From contig NZ_CP166850.1 in the NCBI RefSeq assembly GCF_041346945.1, positions 1,984,001-2,048,000 on the forward strand: a DNA stretch of 64,000 nucleotides, given 5' to 3'. A program made the position numbers and the translations under genes. Under the pieces are notes generated by a model that saw only the letters and a list, made by a program, of their open reading frames with translations, was not told the DNA's origin and ran no database searches. Positions within the stretch are counted from its first letter, which is position 1; the number at the start of each line of letters is the position of its first letter. The DNA is from Amycolatopsis sp. cg9. GTDB lineage: Bacteria > Actinomycetota > Actinomycetes > Mycobacteriales > Pseudonocardiaceae. This document shows, one piece after another, positions 1 to 10,185 of this stretch.

Positions 1-210
1 GCGTGGGAGACCGACATCCGCAACCTCCGCTCGCAACGCGCCATCGAGCGCCTTGGCGCGCTTCGCGAAGGTGTCCTGCGGGCGCACCGGATCCGGCCGG
101 ACGGCTCGTCGCGCGACACCGTCACCTATTCGATGCTGGCGCCGGAGTGGCCCGCGGCCAAGGCCCGGCTGAACGAACGCTTAGTCACCGCGGCTCGCCT
201 GCCTCGGTGA
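1..210 (+). CDS. GNAT acetyltransferase, C-terminal fragment
   Basis: This is the last 69 codons of a gene that begins before the window; it reads from base 1 in frame to a TGA. The visible residues include N-x-x-S-x-x-AIERLGA, then EGVLRAHR, PDGSSRDTV and a final EWP segment. That order is typical of RimJ/RimL-type GNAT acetyltransferases, where the Asn/Ser-AIE-LGF region closes the acetyl-CoA site. The substrate cannot be told. It is transcribed toward acs, with 100 bases between them. Confidence 0.75.
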   Translation, partial: AWETDIRNLRSQRAIERLGALREGVLRAHRIRPDGSSRDTVTYSMLAPEWPAAKARLNERLVTAARLPR

Positions 211-237
211 AACGGCGGGGCAACGTGGGTGCAACCT

Positions 238-266
238 TTTACAAGGCGGACTAACGTCGCTAGCGT
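238..266 (+). promoter_or_regulatory. Candidate sigma-A-type promoter for acs
   Basis: TTTACA at 238-243 and TAGCGT at 261-266 are separated by exactly 17 bases. This resembles the actinobacterial housekeeping promoter, TTGACA and TANNNT. Transcription would begin near 273, leaving a leader of about 38 bases with AGGAGG at 295-300 ahead of the acs start. Called by eye. Confidence 0.45.
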
Positions 267-310
267 GCCGCTAGCCGTCGTTTCGGCGCACTACAGGAGG
301 CCTTGCAACC

Positions 311-2293
<1,983 letters not shown>

Positions 2294-2310
2294 GCTAGCG
2301 TTCTCCCCGT

Positions 2311-2345
2311 CAGAGCCCTTCCGGCTTCGCGCCGGGAGGGCTCTG
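2311..2345 (+). terminator. Rho-independent-type terminator after acs
   Basis: Fifteen-base arms starting CAGAGCCCT are fully paired, with one G-T wobble, around a TTCGC loop. There is no long T-run, as is common in high-GC actinobacteria. It lies 18 bases after the acs stop and before the AT-hook gene. Confidence 0.8.
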
Positions 2346-2436
2346 TCATGGAACCCCCGAGCGGCGCGCGTCGAACGCATGTTCTACACTGTGCCGCGAA
2401 CCACACCCACTTCCCGGGCAAGGAGACGACACGACG

Positions 2437-2910
2437 ATGACCGTGGATGTCCTGACGCACGACGAGGAAACGGCTTCGGCCACCACCGAGGCGCCGGCCG
2501 TTGCCACCGACGAGGCGACCGTCACCGAGTCCGCGTCCCCCTCCGCTTCGGAAGGCTCGCCCGAGCCGGCCGAGGAAGAGGCCCCCAAGCCGAAGCGCGG
2601 CCGCCCCAAGGGCGCGGCGACGGCGTCGACGGCGAAGAAGACCCGCACGGTCGAGCTGATCCTGACGGTCACCGGCACCGCCGACGGCGAGTGGCAGGCC
2701 GAGCTGAAGAACGGCTCCAAGTGGGTCGCGAAGGGCCTGGAGATCCCCGCCGCCGCGGTTTCGCGCGCGGCGAAGGAACTGCACAGCGAGCTTTCCGGCC
2801 CGATCGACGAGGTGATCAACCAGGCCCGCGAAGCGCAGGCCGCGAAGGTCGCCGCGCTGGAGGCCGAACTCGAGAAGGCCAAGCAGGCCCTCGCCGAGCT
2901 CGACGCCTGA
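2437..2910 (+). CDS. AT-hook-bearing small basic/acidic protein, unknown function
   Basis: This 157-residue protein has an acidic, Ser/Thr/Ala/Glu-rich N-terminus (residues 1-50). An AT-hook-like KPKRGRPKG follows at 51-59, then a compact region (about 65-125) with a repeated W/K pattern and a C-terminal Ala/Glu/Lys helix (about 125-157) likely to form a coiled coil. The RGRP core is the classic minor-groove-binding hook, so DNA binding is a fair inference. Small proteins of this layout occur in actinobacteria as an uncharacterised family; I do not know a function. The start has AAGGAG 11 bases upstream. It is monocistronic, with terminators on both sides. Confidence 0.8.
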   Translation: MTVDVLTHDEETASATTEAPAVATDEATVTESASPSASEGSPEPAEEEAPKPKRGRPKGAATASTAKKTRTVELILTVTGTADGEWQAELKNGSKWVAKGLEIPAAAVSRAAKELHSELSGPIDEVINQAREAQAAKVAALEAELEKAKQALAELDA

Positions 2911-2922
2911 GCTTTTTTCCCG

Positions 2923-2963
2923 GGAGACGCCCGGTTCCGCTTCGCGCGGGGCCGGGCGTTTCC
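2923..2963. terminator. Bidirectional terminator between convergent genes
   Basis: Eighteen-base arms (GGAGACGCCCGG... and ...CCGGGCGTTTCC) pair throughout if G-T wobbles are allowed, around TTCGC. A T-run (TTTTTT at 2913-2918) precedes it on the plus strand and would serve the leftward gene. It separates the AT-hook gene from the DinB gene. Confidence 0.7.
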
Positions 2964-2964
2964 G

Positions 2965-3537
2965 CTATCCGGCCGCGGCCCTGGCCGCGCGCTCGATTTC
3001 CGCCCGCCGGTTCTCCCAGAAGGCCGCGTCCCGCCCGGCCGCCTCGACCCGGCCGTCCAGCTGTTCCCGCAGGATGTCGGCGTGCCCGGCGTGCCGGCTG
3101 GTCTCCGTGAGCACGTGGACCAGGACGTTGAACAGCAGCACGTCCGGCCGCGGCCACCACGGCACGTGGCCGGGCGAGTCGACGGCGAGCGCGGCGATGG
3201 TCGCGTCGGAGTGCGCCCAGGCGCGCCGGTAGCGGCTGGTGATCTCCTCGCGTGTTTCGTTCTCGGTCGCCCACATGTCGGTACCGCGCCGGTCGAGGTC
3301 GTCCCACCGGGGCACGGGCTCGGGGGACGGCCGGCCGAAGACCTCGCCGAAGTACCGGGCCTCCGTCACCGACAGGTGCTTGACCAGGCCGAGGAGGTTG
3401 GTTCCGGTCGAGGTCAGGGGACGGCGGACGGCGTACTCGGAAAGCCCGTCGAGCTTCCCGAGCATCGCCTCGCGGATCTCCCGCAGGTCACTGTGCAGGT
3501 ACTGCTTCGCGAACTCGTCGATCACGACGTCCAGCAT
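2965..3537 (-). CDS. DinB/DUF664-family protein
   Basis: This 190-residue protein belongs to the DinB-like four-helix-bundle superfamily, which includes mycothiol- and bacillithiol-dependent transferases. The usual three-histidine metal site can be traced to the His of GLVKHLSVTEARYFG and the His residues of HVLTETSRHAGHADILREQ. The TETSRHAGHADILRE string is a DUF664 hallmark. Family members bind a divalent metal and often act in thiol conjugation, but this protein's reaction is unknown. The cupin gene lies just upstream on the same strand, so the two may be cotranscribed. Confidence 0.85.
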   Translation of the reverse strand: MLDVVIDEFAKQYLHSDLREIREAMLGKLDGLSEYAVRRPLTSTGTNLLGLVKHLSVTEARYFGEVFGRPSPEPVPRWDDLDRRGTDMWATENETREEITSRYRRAWAHSDATIAALAVDSPGHVPWWPRPDVLLFNVLVHVLTETSRHAGHADILREQLDGRVEAAGRDAAFWENRRAEIERAARAAAG

Positions 3538-3544
3538 GCCCGGT

Positions 3545-3886
3545 TCAGGCGATCGGCGGCCGCCCCGGTAGCGGGGACTTGAACTCCACCCACATCGAGT
3601 CCGTCAGTGCCTCCACGTGGTGCTCCACCCCGCGTGGGTGCAGCACCGAATCCCCCGGCTCCAGCTCCGCCTCCTCCCCGGCCACCGCGCCCCGCAGCCG
3701 GCCCGAAAGGACGTAGACGATCGAGTCGTGGTCGTGCGAGTGCGGCGGCGACGCCACACCCGACGGGTAGTGGATCAGGTAGGCCAGGCCGCTCGACGCC
3801 GACTCCAGCAGCCGGAACCGGCCCTCGCCGCCGGTGAGAGGAAGGCCCTCCACCGTGCGCAGCGGCTGCCACACTTGCTCGTCCAT
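3545..3886 (-). CDS. Single-domain cupin protein
   Basis: This is a 113-residue small cupin with a beta-barrel metal-binding fold. Motif 1 is PPHSHDHDSIVYVLSG, giving His-x-His plus Glu/Asp-type ligands; motif 2 is PGDSVLHPRGVEHHVEA. Such proteins may be isomerases, dioxygenases or sugar/sensor-binding proteins; nothing here decides which. I chose the ATG at 3886, where homology-like sequence begins (MDEQVW). In-frame alternatives are ATG 3895 and GTG 3922. An iron-box-like sequence sits at 3932-3950, between this gene and the divergent metal transporter, so both might respond to iron. Confidence 0.8.
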   Translation of the reverse strand: MDEQVWQPLRTVEGLPLTGGEGRFRLLESASSGLAYLIHYPSGVASPPHSHDHDSIVYVLSGRLRGAVAGEEAELEPGDSVLHPRGVEHHVEALTDSMWVEFKSPLPGRPPIA

Positions 3887-3931
3887 GCCGCCCATGATGA
3901 CCCAAAACCCGTGAGTCCACACAGGACCGGC

Positions 3932-3950
3932 TTAGGTTAGGCATGTGTAA
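3932..3950. promoter_or_regulatory. Iron-box-like (DtxR/IdeR/DmdR) site
   Basis: The 19-mer starts TTAGGTTAGGC and ends TAA. It matches the DtxR-family consensus TTAGGTTAGGCTAACCTAA at 14 of 19 positions: the entire first 11 bases and the last three. A weaker second copy starting TTAGG at 3952-3970 (about 12 of 19) follows, as in tandem IdeR operators. It lies upstream of a VIT/CCC1 iron/manganese transporter. No binding can be proven from sequence. Confidence 0.45.
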
Positions 3951-4015
3951 TTTAGGCCTGCCTGACCGGAAAAGCAGCTCTCGCCCCGGTTCCTTTTCCG
4001 TGTTTCACTTGTCCC

Positions 4016-4744
4016 GTGACCGAAACGATCGACGGTGACGCCGTGGAGCACGCGCACGAGCCGCACCAGGACGTGGGCGGGAAGCTGAACTGGCTGCGGG
4101 CCGGGGTGCTCGGGGCGAACGACGGCATCGTGTCGGTCGCCGGGATCGTCGTCGGGGTCGCCGGGGCGACCACCGAAAGCACCGCGATCCTCACGGCCGG
4201 GATCGCCGGGCTCGTCGCCGGGGCCTTTTCCATGGCCGGCGGCGAATACGTCTCCGTCAGCACCCAGCGCGACACCGAACAGGCGTTGCTCCGGCTCGAA
4301 AAGCAAGAGCTCAAGACGATGCCGGAGGCCGAGGAGCGCGAGCTCGCCGAGATCTACGAAGCCAAGGGGCTTTCGCCGGACCTCGCGAGCCGCGTCGCGC
4401 GGGAACTGACCGAAAAGGACGCGCTGCAGGCGCACGCGGAGGCCGAGCTCGGCATCGATCCGGACAACCTGACCAGCCCGTGGCAGGCCGCGTGGGCGTC
4501 GCTGGTCGCGTTCTCGGTCGGCGCGCTGCTGCCGATCCTGTCCATCGCCTGGGCCGGCGTCTCCCTGCGGGTGTGGGCGTGCGCGGCCGCGGTGGTCGTC
4601 GGCCTGACGCTGACCGGGTGGGTCAGCGCGCGGCTCGGGGAAGCCAAGGTGGGGCGCGCGATCCTGCGCAACGTCGGGGTCGGCGCCCTCACCATGGTCG
4701 TGACCTACTTCGTCGGGGTGCTCTTCGGAGTCACCGTCGGCTAG
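4016..4744 (+). CDS. VIT1/CCC1-family iron/manganese transporter
   Basis: This 242-residue membrane protein exports or sequesters Fe2+/Mn2+ in this family. It begins with a cytosolic segment, then LRAGVLGANDGIVSVAGIVVGVAGA, the family-defining first helix with its Asn-Asp pair. A second helix contains AGAFSMAGGEYVSVSTQRD, another family signature. An acidic, Glu-rich cytosolic metal-binding domain follows (about 85-150: LEKQELKTMPEAEERELAEIYEAKG), then three C-terminal helices. GTG start with no clear ribosome site. Its stop TAG abuts the stop of the convergent peptide transporter inside CTAGCTAG. The upstream iron-box-like site fits a role in metal homeostasis. Confidence 0.92.
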   Translation: MTETIDGDAVEHAHEPHQDVGGKLNWLRAGVLGANDGIVSVAGIVVGVAGATTESTAILTAGIAGLVAGAFSMAGGEYVSVSTQRDTEQALLRLEKQELKTMPEAEERELAEIYEAKGLSPDLASRVARELTEKDALQAHAEAELGIDPDNLTSPWQAAWASLVAFSVGALLPILSIAWAGVSLRVWACAAAVVVGLTLTGWVSARLGEAKVGRAILRNVGVGALTMVVTYFVGVLFGVTVG

Positions 4745-6202
4745 CTAGTGGACGCCCTTCATCAGCTTGCGGATGAAGGGGATGCCCAGGAACAGCAGCA
4801 CGCCGACCCCGATGGCGACGCCGCCGACCGTGCTGAAGTACGGCGCTTCGTCGTCGACGGTGTAGTACTCGGCGAGCTTGCCGGACATCGCCGTGCCCAG
4901 GGAGATCGAAAGGAAGTTCAGCGCCACCATCTGCGTGCGGAACGCCTCCGGCGCGAGCTTCGTCGACAGCGACAGCCCGACCGGCGAAAGGCACAGCTCG
5001 GCGATCGTGAAGACGAACAGGATGCCGACCATGGCCAGCATCGGGCTGGCGTTCTTGCCGCTGCCCACCATCGGCAGGAACAGCAGGAACGCGACGCCCA
5101 TCAGCACCGTGCCGAGGACGAACTTCATCGGCGTCGACGGCTGGCGGTCGCCGAGCTTCGTCCACAGCGCCGCCAGGATCGGCGCGAACACGATGATGAA
5201 CACCGGGTTGATCGAGTTGACCCAGGACACCGGCATCTCCCAGCCGAACAGGCTCCGGTTCAGCCGCTGGTCGGTGTAGGCCGCGACGACCGTGAACTGC
5301 TGCTGGTACAGCGAAAAGAACGCGGCGCTGGCGATGAACATCGGGATGAACGAGAACACCCGGCTGCGCTCGACGCCGGTGATCTTGCGGCTGGTCAGGA
5401 TGATGAGGAAGTAGATCACCGAGATCACGGCGACCACCCACACGACGACGTCGGCGAGGTTGCCCGGGTTGACGACGCCGGTCGTCACCAGCACGACGAT
5501 GGCGGCGACCAGCAGCACCGCGGCCGCGATCGCCAGCAGGCGCTGCGACGACGGCAGCGGGTTCGGCACCTCCTTGGCCTTGTCGCCGAGGTTCTTGCGG
5601 CCGAGCGTGTACTGGATCAGGCCGAGCGCCATGCCGATCGCGGCGAGGCCGAAGCCGAGGTGGAAGCCGACCTCGGTCTGCGCGAGCCCGGTCAGCAGCG
5701 GGCCGACGAAGGCGCCGAGGTTGACGCCCATGTAGAAGATCGTGAAGCCGGCGTCGCGGCGCTCGTCGCCTTCGGCGTAGAGCGTGCCGACGATCGCCGT
5801 CGCGTTGGACTTCAGCCCGCCGCTGCCGACCGCCACGCACACCAGGCCGACGCCGATCCCGGTCAGGCCCGGCAGCAGCGCCAGGCTGATGTGGCCGGCC
5901 ATGATCAGGACGGCGCTGTAGAACAGCGTCCGTTCGGAACCGAGCAGCCGGTCGGCCACCCACGCGCCGACGACCGCCGACAGGTAGACCAGGCCGCCGT
6001 ACGCGCCGACGATGCCGAGCGCGGACTCCTGCGCGAGGCCGAGACCACCCTGGTCGACCTGGTAGTAGAGGTAGATGGGGAGGATGCCGAGCATCCCGTA
6101 GTAGGAGAAGCGCTCCCACATCTCGACGCCGAAGAGGTTCGCCAGTCCTCGTGGGTGCCCGAAGAACCTCGTGTCCTGCTGGACCTCGGTGGAGGTGCTC
6201 AC
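4745..6202 (-). CDS. POT/PTR2-family proton-dependent peptide transporter
   Basis: This is a 485-residue, 14-helix-type MFS transporter of the proton-coupled oligopeptide family (DtpT/YdgR-like), which imports di- and tripeptides. The ExxERF-type motif appears as EMWERFSYYGM near residue 27. PTR2 signature 1 is around VGAWVADRLLG, and signature 2 around FTIFYMGVNLGAFVGPLLTG. I chose the GTG at 6202 because AAGGAAG lies eight bases upstream; a longer frame to 6313 lacks a ribosome site and adds a Gly-rich non-homologous lead. It diverges from nhaA. Confidence 0.93.
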   Translation of the reverse strand: MSTSTEVQQDTRFFGHPRGLANLFGVEMWERFSYYGMLGILPIYLYYQVDQGGLGLAQESALGIVGAYGGLVYLSAVVGAWVADRLLGSERTLFYSAVLIMAGHISLALLPGLTGIGVGLVCVAVGSGGLKSNATAIVGTLYAEGDERRDAGFTIFYMGVNLGAFVGPLLTGLAQTEVGFHLGFGLAAIGMALGLIQYTLGRKNLGDKAKEVPNPLPSSQRLLAIAAAVLLVAAIVVLVTTGVVNPGNLADVVVWVVAVISVIYFLIILTSRKITGVERSRVFSFIPMFIASAAFFSLYQQQFTVVAAYTDQRLNRSLFGWEMPVSWVNSINPVFIIVFAPILAALWTKLGDRQPSTPMKFVLGTVLMGVAFLLFLPMVGSGKNASPMLAMVGILFVFTIAELCLSPVGLSLSTKLAPEAFRTQMVALNFLSISLGTAMSGKLAEYYTVDDEAPYFSTVGGVAIGVGVLLFLGIPFIRKLMKGVH

Positions 6203-6392
6203 AACTCTGTCTTCCTTTGTCTCGGACTTCGTTGTCGCTTGGCATGCTATGAGGACACCGTGTGACCCACCACCGCCACCCCGTGTGGCGACGGCCATAA
6301 CGATCCGTGACAAAGAGGCATTAAAATACCGTCAAAGGTGCGCCGGGAAGTCTGGTCGGCAAAGGTGATCAGCGACCCCAGGAGCCGCCCCG

Positions 6393-7580
6393 ATGTCCCG
6401 CCCGTTCAGTGAATTCGCCCGCTACCTGCGCACCGAGACGACCGGCGGGCTGATCCTGCTCGCCGCGACCGCGGTCGCCCTGCTCTGGGCCAATTCGCCG
6501 CTGCGGGACAGCTACCACGCCCTGCGCGACTTCCGGCTCGGCCCGGAGTTCCTGCACCTGAACCTGACGATCGGCGACTGGGCCAAGGACGGCCTCCTCG
6601 CCCTCTTCTTCTTCGTCGCCGGGCTGGAGCTCAAGCGCGAGCTCGTCGTCGGCGAGCTGTCCCGGTTCAAGCAGGCGATCCTGCCGGTCGTCGCCGCCGT
6701 CGGCGGCATGGTCGTGCCCGCGCTCGTCGCGCTGTCCGTCGGCTGGGGGACGCCGGGCATCGACCGCGCCTGGGCCATCCCGGTGGCCACGGACATCGCG
6801 TTCGCGCTCGGCGTGCTCGCGCTGACCGCGTCCAACCTGCCCTCGAGCGCGCGGGTCTTCCTGCTTTCGCTGGCTGTGGTGGACGACCTCGGCGCGATCA
6901 TCGTCATCGCCGTGCTGTTCACGACGGGCTTCGACCTGGTCGCGGTGGCCGTCGCCGTCGCCGCGCTCGCGCTGTACGCGTTTTTCCAGCACCGGCGCGT
7001 CCGGACGCCGTGGCTCTACGTGCCGTTGGCGCTGATCACCTGGGTCGCGGTGCACTCGGCGGGCATCCACGCGACGATCGCCGGCGTCGCGCTCGGCCTG
7101 CTCACCCGCGTCCGCCCCGACGAAGGCGAGGCCGAGGCTCCCGCGCTGCGGCTCGAGCACCGGCTCCAGCCGTGGTCGGCGGCGGTGGCCGTGCCGGTGT
7201 TCGCGCTGTTCGCGGCCGGGATCTCGGTCAGCGGCGACGCACTGGGCGCGGTCTTCACGACGGCGTTGCCACTCGCCGTGCTCGCCGGTCTGCTCGTCGG
7301 CAAGTTCGTCGGCATCCTGGGCGCCAGCTTGCTCGCCGTGAAGCTGCGCGTGGCGGAAAAACCGCGTGGCATGACCTGGCGGGACCTGGCCGCGTTGTCG
7401 GTGCTCGGCGGGGTCGGGTTCACGGTCAGCCTGCTGATCGCGGAGCTGGCGTTGCCCGGCGAGGCGAGCGAGCTGGCCAAGGCCGCGGTGTTGATCGCGT
7501 CCGCGGCGGCGTCCCTGCTGGCGGCGGCGCTGCTACTCCGCCGTAGCAAAGTGCACGCCCGAATCTCCGACACACTGTGA
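6393..7580 (+). CDS. nhaA: Na+/H+ antiporter NhaA
   Basis: This 395-residue inner-membrane antiporter exchanges cytosolic Na+ (or Li+) for H+. Family landmarks: LFFFVAGLELKRELVVGEL (residues about 71-89), the ion-binding pair within VATDIAFALGV (Thr133-Asp134), and the double aspartate in VVDDLGAI (164-165). About 12 hydrophobic segments are visible. AGGAG at 6380-6384 supports the ATG. The Holin-X gene follows 42 bases later and may be in the same transcript. Confidence 0.95.
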   Translation: MSRPFSEFARYLRTETTGGLILLAATAVALLWANSPLRDSYHALRDFRLGPEFLHLNLTIGDWAKDGLLALFFFVAGLELKRELVVGELSRFKQAILPVVAAVGGMVVPALVALSVGWGTPGIDRAWAIPVATDIAFALGVLALTASNLPSSARVFLLSLAVVDDLGAIIVIAVLFTTGFDLVAVAVAVAALALYAFFQHRRVRTPWLYVPLALITWVAVHSAGIHATIAGVALGLLTRVRPDEGEAEAPALRLEHRLQPWSAAVAVPVFALFAAGISVSGDALGAVFTTALPLAVLAGLLVGKFVGILGASLLAVKLRVAEKPRGMTWRDLAALSVLGGVGFTVSLLIAELALPGEASELAKAAVLIASAAASLLAAALLLRRSKVHARISDTL

Positions 7581-7622
7581 CTCCGTCGCGCCCGGTTTCG
7601 GGACACATGGCACGATGACCCG

Positions 7623-8117
7623 GTGAGCAGCCCCAAACACGAACGCACCGGCCCCGACGGCGTGGGGGCCGTGCCTTACCTCCCGCTGTCCTCCGCCTCC
7701 GACGTCCCCGGTGACCAGTCGCTCGGCCGGCTGGTCGGCGACGCGACCCAGCACATCTCGACCCTGGTCAGGGCCGAGATGGAACTCGCGAAGTCCGAGC
7801 TGGTCGGCGAGGTGAAGAAGGGCCTCAAGGGGGCCGTCTACTTCCTGATCGCGCTGACCGTCTTCCTGTACAGCACGTTCTTCCTGTTCTTCTTCGCGGC
7901 CGAAGGCCTGGCCCAGTGGCTGCGCTACCGCTGGATCGCGTTCGGCATCGTGTTCTTCCTGATGCTGGTCGTCGCCGGGGTGGCCGGGTTCCTCGGCTAC
8001 CGCAAGGTGAAGAAGTTCAAGGCACCCGAGCGGACCATCGCCAGCGTCAAGGAGACCGCCGCCGCGCTCAAGCCGCAGAAGGCGCCCGACGCCGACCTGA
8101 CGACCACTCGCGACTGA
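7623..8117 (+). CDS. Actinobacterial Holin-X family (DUF1469) membrane protein
   Basis: This 164-residue protein has a soluble N-terminus, an amphipathic helix around VGDATQHISTLVRAEMELAKSELVGEV, then two transmembrane segments (about 75-97 and 108-130) and a basic tail. It matches the Phage_holin_3_6 / Holin-X family common in actinobacteria; the counterpart in the M. tuberculosis neighbourhood is Rv3669. Despite the name, holin activity is unproven. GTG start. The hydrolase gene starts four bases after the stop, indicating one operon. Confidence 0.88.
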   Translation: MSSPKHERTGPDGVGAVPYLPLSSASDVPGDQSLGRLVGDATQHISTLVRAEMELAKSELVGEVKKGLKGAVYFLIALTVFLYSTFFLFFFAAEGLAQWLRYRWIAFGIVFFLMLVVAGVAGFLGYRKVKKFKAPERTIASVKETAAALKPQKAPDADLTTTRD

Positions 8118-8121
8118 GGCG

Positions 8122-9048
8122 TTGCCCGCTTCCCCCGACCCGTCGAGCGTCCGGCTCGACGGCCCGTGGGCCCACCGCGACGTGTCGGCGAACGGCATCC
8201 GGCTGCACGTCGCCGAGCTCGGCGACGGACCGGTCGTGGTGCTGCTCCACGGGTTCGCCGAGTTCTGGTGGACCTGGCACCACCAGCTGCGCGCGCTCGC
8301 CGACGCCGGGTTCCGCGCGGTCGCCGTCGACCTGCGCGGCTACGGCGACTCGGACAAGCCGCCCCGCGGTTACGACGCCTGGACGCTCGCCGGCGATGTC
8401 GGCGGGCTGATCAAGTCGCTCGGGGCGCGGCGCGCACACCTCGTCGGGCACGCGTGGGGCGGCATGCTCGCGTGGACGGTCGCCGCGCTGCACCCCCGGC
8501 TGGTGTCGTCGGTGACGGCGATCGGCGCCGCCCACCCGCTCGCCCTGCGGTCCGGCGCCGCCCGCCCGTGGGGCGGCCAGGGCCGTGCGGCCGGGCACCT
8601 CTTCCGCTTCCAGGTGCCGATGGCGCCGGAGAAGTGGCTCGTGAAGGACGACGCCCAAGCCGTCGCAGACCTCTTCGGCGGCTGGGCCGGGAGCCGGTGG
8701 CGGTCCACTTCGGACTTCATCGACAGCGTCGAGGAGTTCCGGCACGCCATGCTCGTGCCCGGCGTCGCGCACAGCGCGCTCGAGTACTACCGGTGGGCGT
8801 TCCGCGCGCAGTTCCGCGGCGAAGGCCGCCGGTTCACCGACGCCGTCGGCGCCCGGATCGCGGCGCCGACCCTGCAGCTGCACGGCGCCGACGACACCTG
8901 CATCCTGCCCGAGACGGCGACGTCGTCGGTGCGCTGGGCAGGCCCGCACGCCGAGCCGTCGCTCTGGCCGGGCGTCGGGCACTTCCCCCACCTCGAAGTC
9001 CCGGACCGCACGTCGGCGGCGCTGGTGGACTTCCTCAAGCGAGACTGA
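8122..9048 (+). CDS. EphE-like alpha/beta hydrolase with substituted nucleophile
   Basis: This 308-residue alpha/beta-hydrolase aligns by context with epoxide hydrolase EphE (Rv3670). LLHGFAEFWWTWHHQL forms the oxyanion-hole region, VDLRGYGDSDKPPRGY is typical of epoxide hydrolases, the acid is in LHGADDTCILPE and the His in GVGHFPHLE. The nucleophile elbow reads G-H-A-W-G-G: residue 111 is Ala (codon GCG at 8452) where epoxide hydrolases have Asp and esterases Ser. Classical catalysis would be impossible, so it may be a pseudoenzyme or use another chemistry. TTG start, four bases after the Holin-X stop. Its end overlaps the convergent monooxygenase by 14 bases. Confidence 0.85.
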   Translation: MPASPDPSSVRLDGPWAHRDVSANGIRLHVAELGDGPVVVLLHGFAEFWWTWHHQLRALADAGFRAVAVDLRGYGDSDKPPRGYDAWTLAGDVGGLIKSLGARRAHLVGHAWGGMLAWTVAALHPRLVSSVTAIGAAHPLALRSGAARPWGGQGRAAGHLFRFQVPMAPEKWLVKDDAQAVADLFGGWAGSRWRSTSDFIDSVEEFRHAMLVPGVAHSALEYYRWAFRAQFRGEGRRFTDAVGARIAAPTLQLHGADDTCILPETATSSVRWAGPHAEPSLWPGVGHFPHLEVPDRTSAALVDFLKRD

Positions 9049-10123
9049 TCGCGTTCTTCGCCCGATCGACCGACTCCTCCGAAGGACCACCCTCCGGGTT
9101 CTCCGTCGCCAGTGCCTGGTTGAGCGCGACGAACGGCCGCATCCGCCGTTCGTAGGCCGCGAACGCCTCCTCGTGACCGGCCCGGCCCAGTTCCTGCGCG
9201 AGGACGTACGCGCCGACCAGCGCGAGGCTCGTTCCCTGGCCGGACAACGCCGACGCGCAGTAGCCGGCGTCGCCGACCAGCGCGATCCGGCCCGCCGACC
9301 AGCGGTCCAGCTCGATCCGGGCCATCGCGTCGAAGTAGAACACGTCCGCCGACGCCATCGCTTCGAGCAGCTTCGGCACCTCCCAGCCGACGCCGCCGAG
9401 CCGTTCGGCGATCAGCCGCTTCTGCTCCGGGACGGTCAGCCGGGGCAGCGGCTCCGAGCCGAACCCGAGCGTCACGCGCAGCTCCGTGTTGTCCCGCACC
9501 GGGTACGCGACGCCGCCGGTGTGCTCGTGGCGGAACCAGACCTGCCAGTCCTCGAGCCCGAGGAAGTTGGGCGCCGGGAAGATCGCCAGGTACTGCCCGA
9601 GGTGGCGGACGAATCGCTCCTCCGGCCCGAAGGCGAGCCGCCGCACGGCCGAGTGCAGGCCGTCGGCGCCGACGACGAGGTCGAACGTCCGGAAGCCGCC
9701 GTGTTCGAACTCGACGCGCACGCCGTGCGCCTCTTCGGTCAGCGCCGTGATCGCGTCACCGAAGACGTACTCGACGTCGGTCGCCTCGTGCAGGATCGCG
9801 ACGACGTCGTCGCGCAGGACCTCGAAGTCGTCGTTGTCGAGCCGCCCGCTGCTGTAGGTGAACTCCTCCGACCGGAACAGCTCCTGGCCCTGACCGTCCA
9901 CCATGGACATCCCGCGCATCCGGGTGCGCAGCGCGCGCATCCGGTCGCCGAGGCCCATCTCGTCGACGACGTCGAGCGCGACACCGCGCACGTCGATCGC
10001 CTGGCCGCCGGTGCGCGGGCCGGGCGCGCGCTCGACCACGGTGACCGACCAGCCGTCGCGGGCCAGGAACCAGGCCAGGGTGCCGCCGGCGACGCCGGCG
10101 CCGGAGATCAGGATGTTCCGCAT
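9035..10123 (-). CDS. FAD-dependent monooxygenase (PHBH/RebC type)
   Basis: This 362-residue group A flavoprotein monooxygenase uses FAD and NAD(P)H to hydroxylate or epoxidise small organic substrates. The Rossmann FAD motif GAGVAGGTLAWFLARDGWSV is at residues 7-26. The DG motif lies in VVGADGLHSAVRR, and the second FAD motif in RIALVGDAGYCASALSGQGTS. Related proteins act in antibiotic modification and rifampicin/tetracycline-type inactivation as well as catabolism; the substrate is not evident. I chose ATG 10123, with GGAGGAAAC directly upstream. It is divergent from a GntR-TetR regulator, which probably controls it. Confidence 0.9.
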   Translation of the reverse strand: MRNILISGAGVAGGTLAWFLARDGWSVTVVERAPGPRTGGQAIDVRGVALDVVDEMGLGDRMRALRTRMRGMSMVDGQGQELFRSEEFTYSSGRLDNDDFEVLRDDVVAILHEATDVEYVFGDAITALTEEAHGVRVEFEHGGFRTFDLVVGADGLHSAVRRLAFGPEERFVRHLGQYLAIFPAPNFLGLEDWQVWFRHEHTGGVAYPVRDNTELRVTLGFGSEPLPRLTVPEQKRLIAERLGGVGWEVPKLLEAMASADVFYFDAMARIELDRWSAGRIALVGDAGYCASALSGQGTSLALVGAYVLAQELGRAGHEEAFAAYERRMRPFVALNQALATENPEGGPSEESVDRAKNAISLA

Positions 10124-10137
10124 GTTTCCTCCAGAGT

Positions 10138-10180
10138 CGTACACTGCTGCGCACCACAGTGGAGTTCGCGCAGGTGTACG
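10138..10180. repeat. Imperfect inverted repeat in divergent promoter region
   Basis: CGTACAC at 10138-10144 is repeated in reverse complement, GTGTACG at 10174-10180. The arms are 29 bases apart, between the monooxygenase start and the perfect palindrome at 10186. It may be a second binding site for the GntR-TetR regulator. Confidence 0.3.
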
Positions 10181-10185
10181 GCAAA

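Noticed and set aside
6203..6392. A longer N-terminus for the peptide transporter (start at 6313)
   Set aside because: The extension has no family-like sequence and lacks a ribosome site, while GTG 6202 has AAGGAAG at the right distance.
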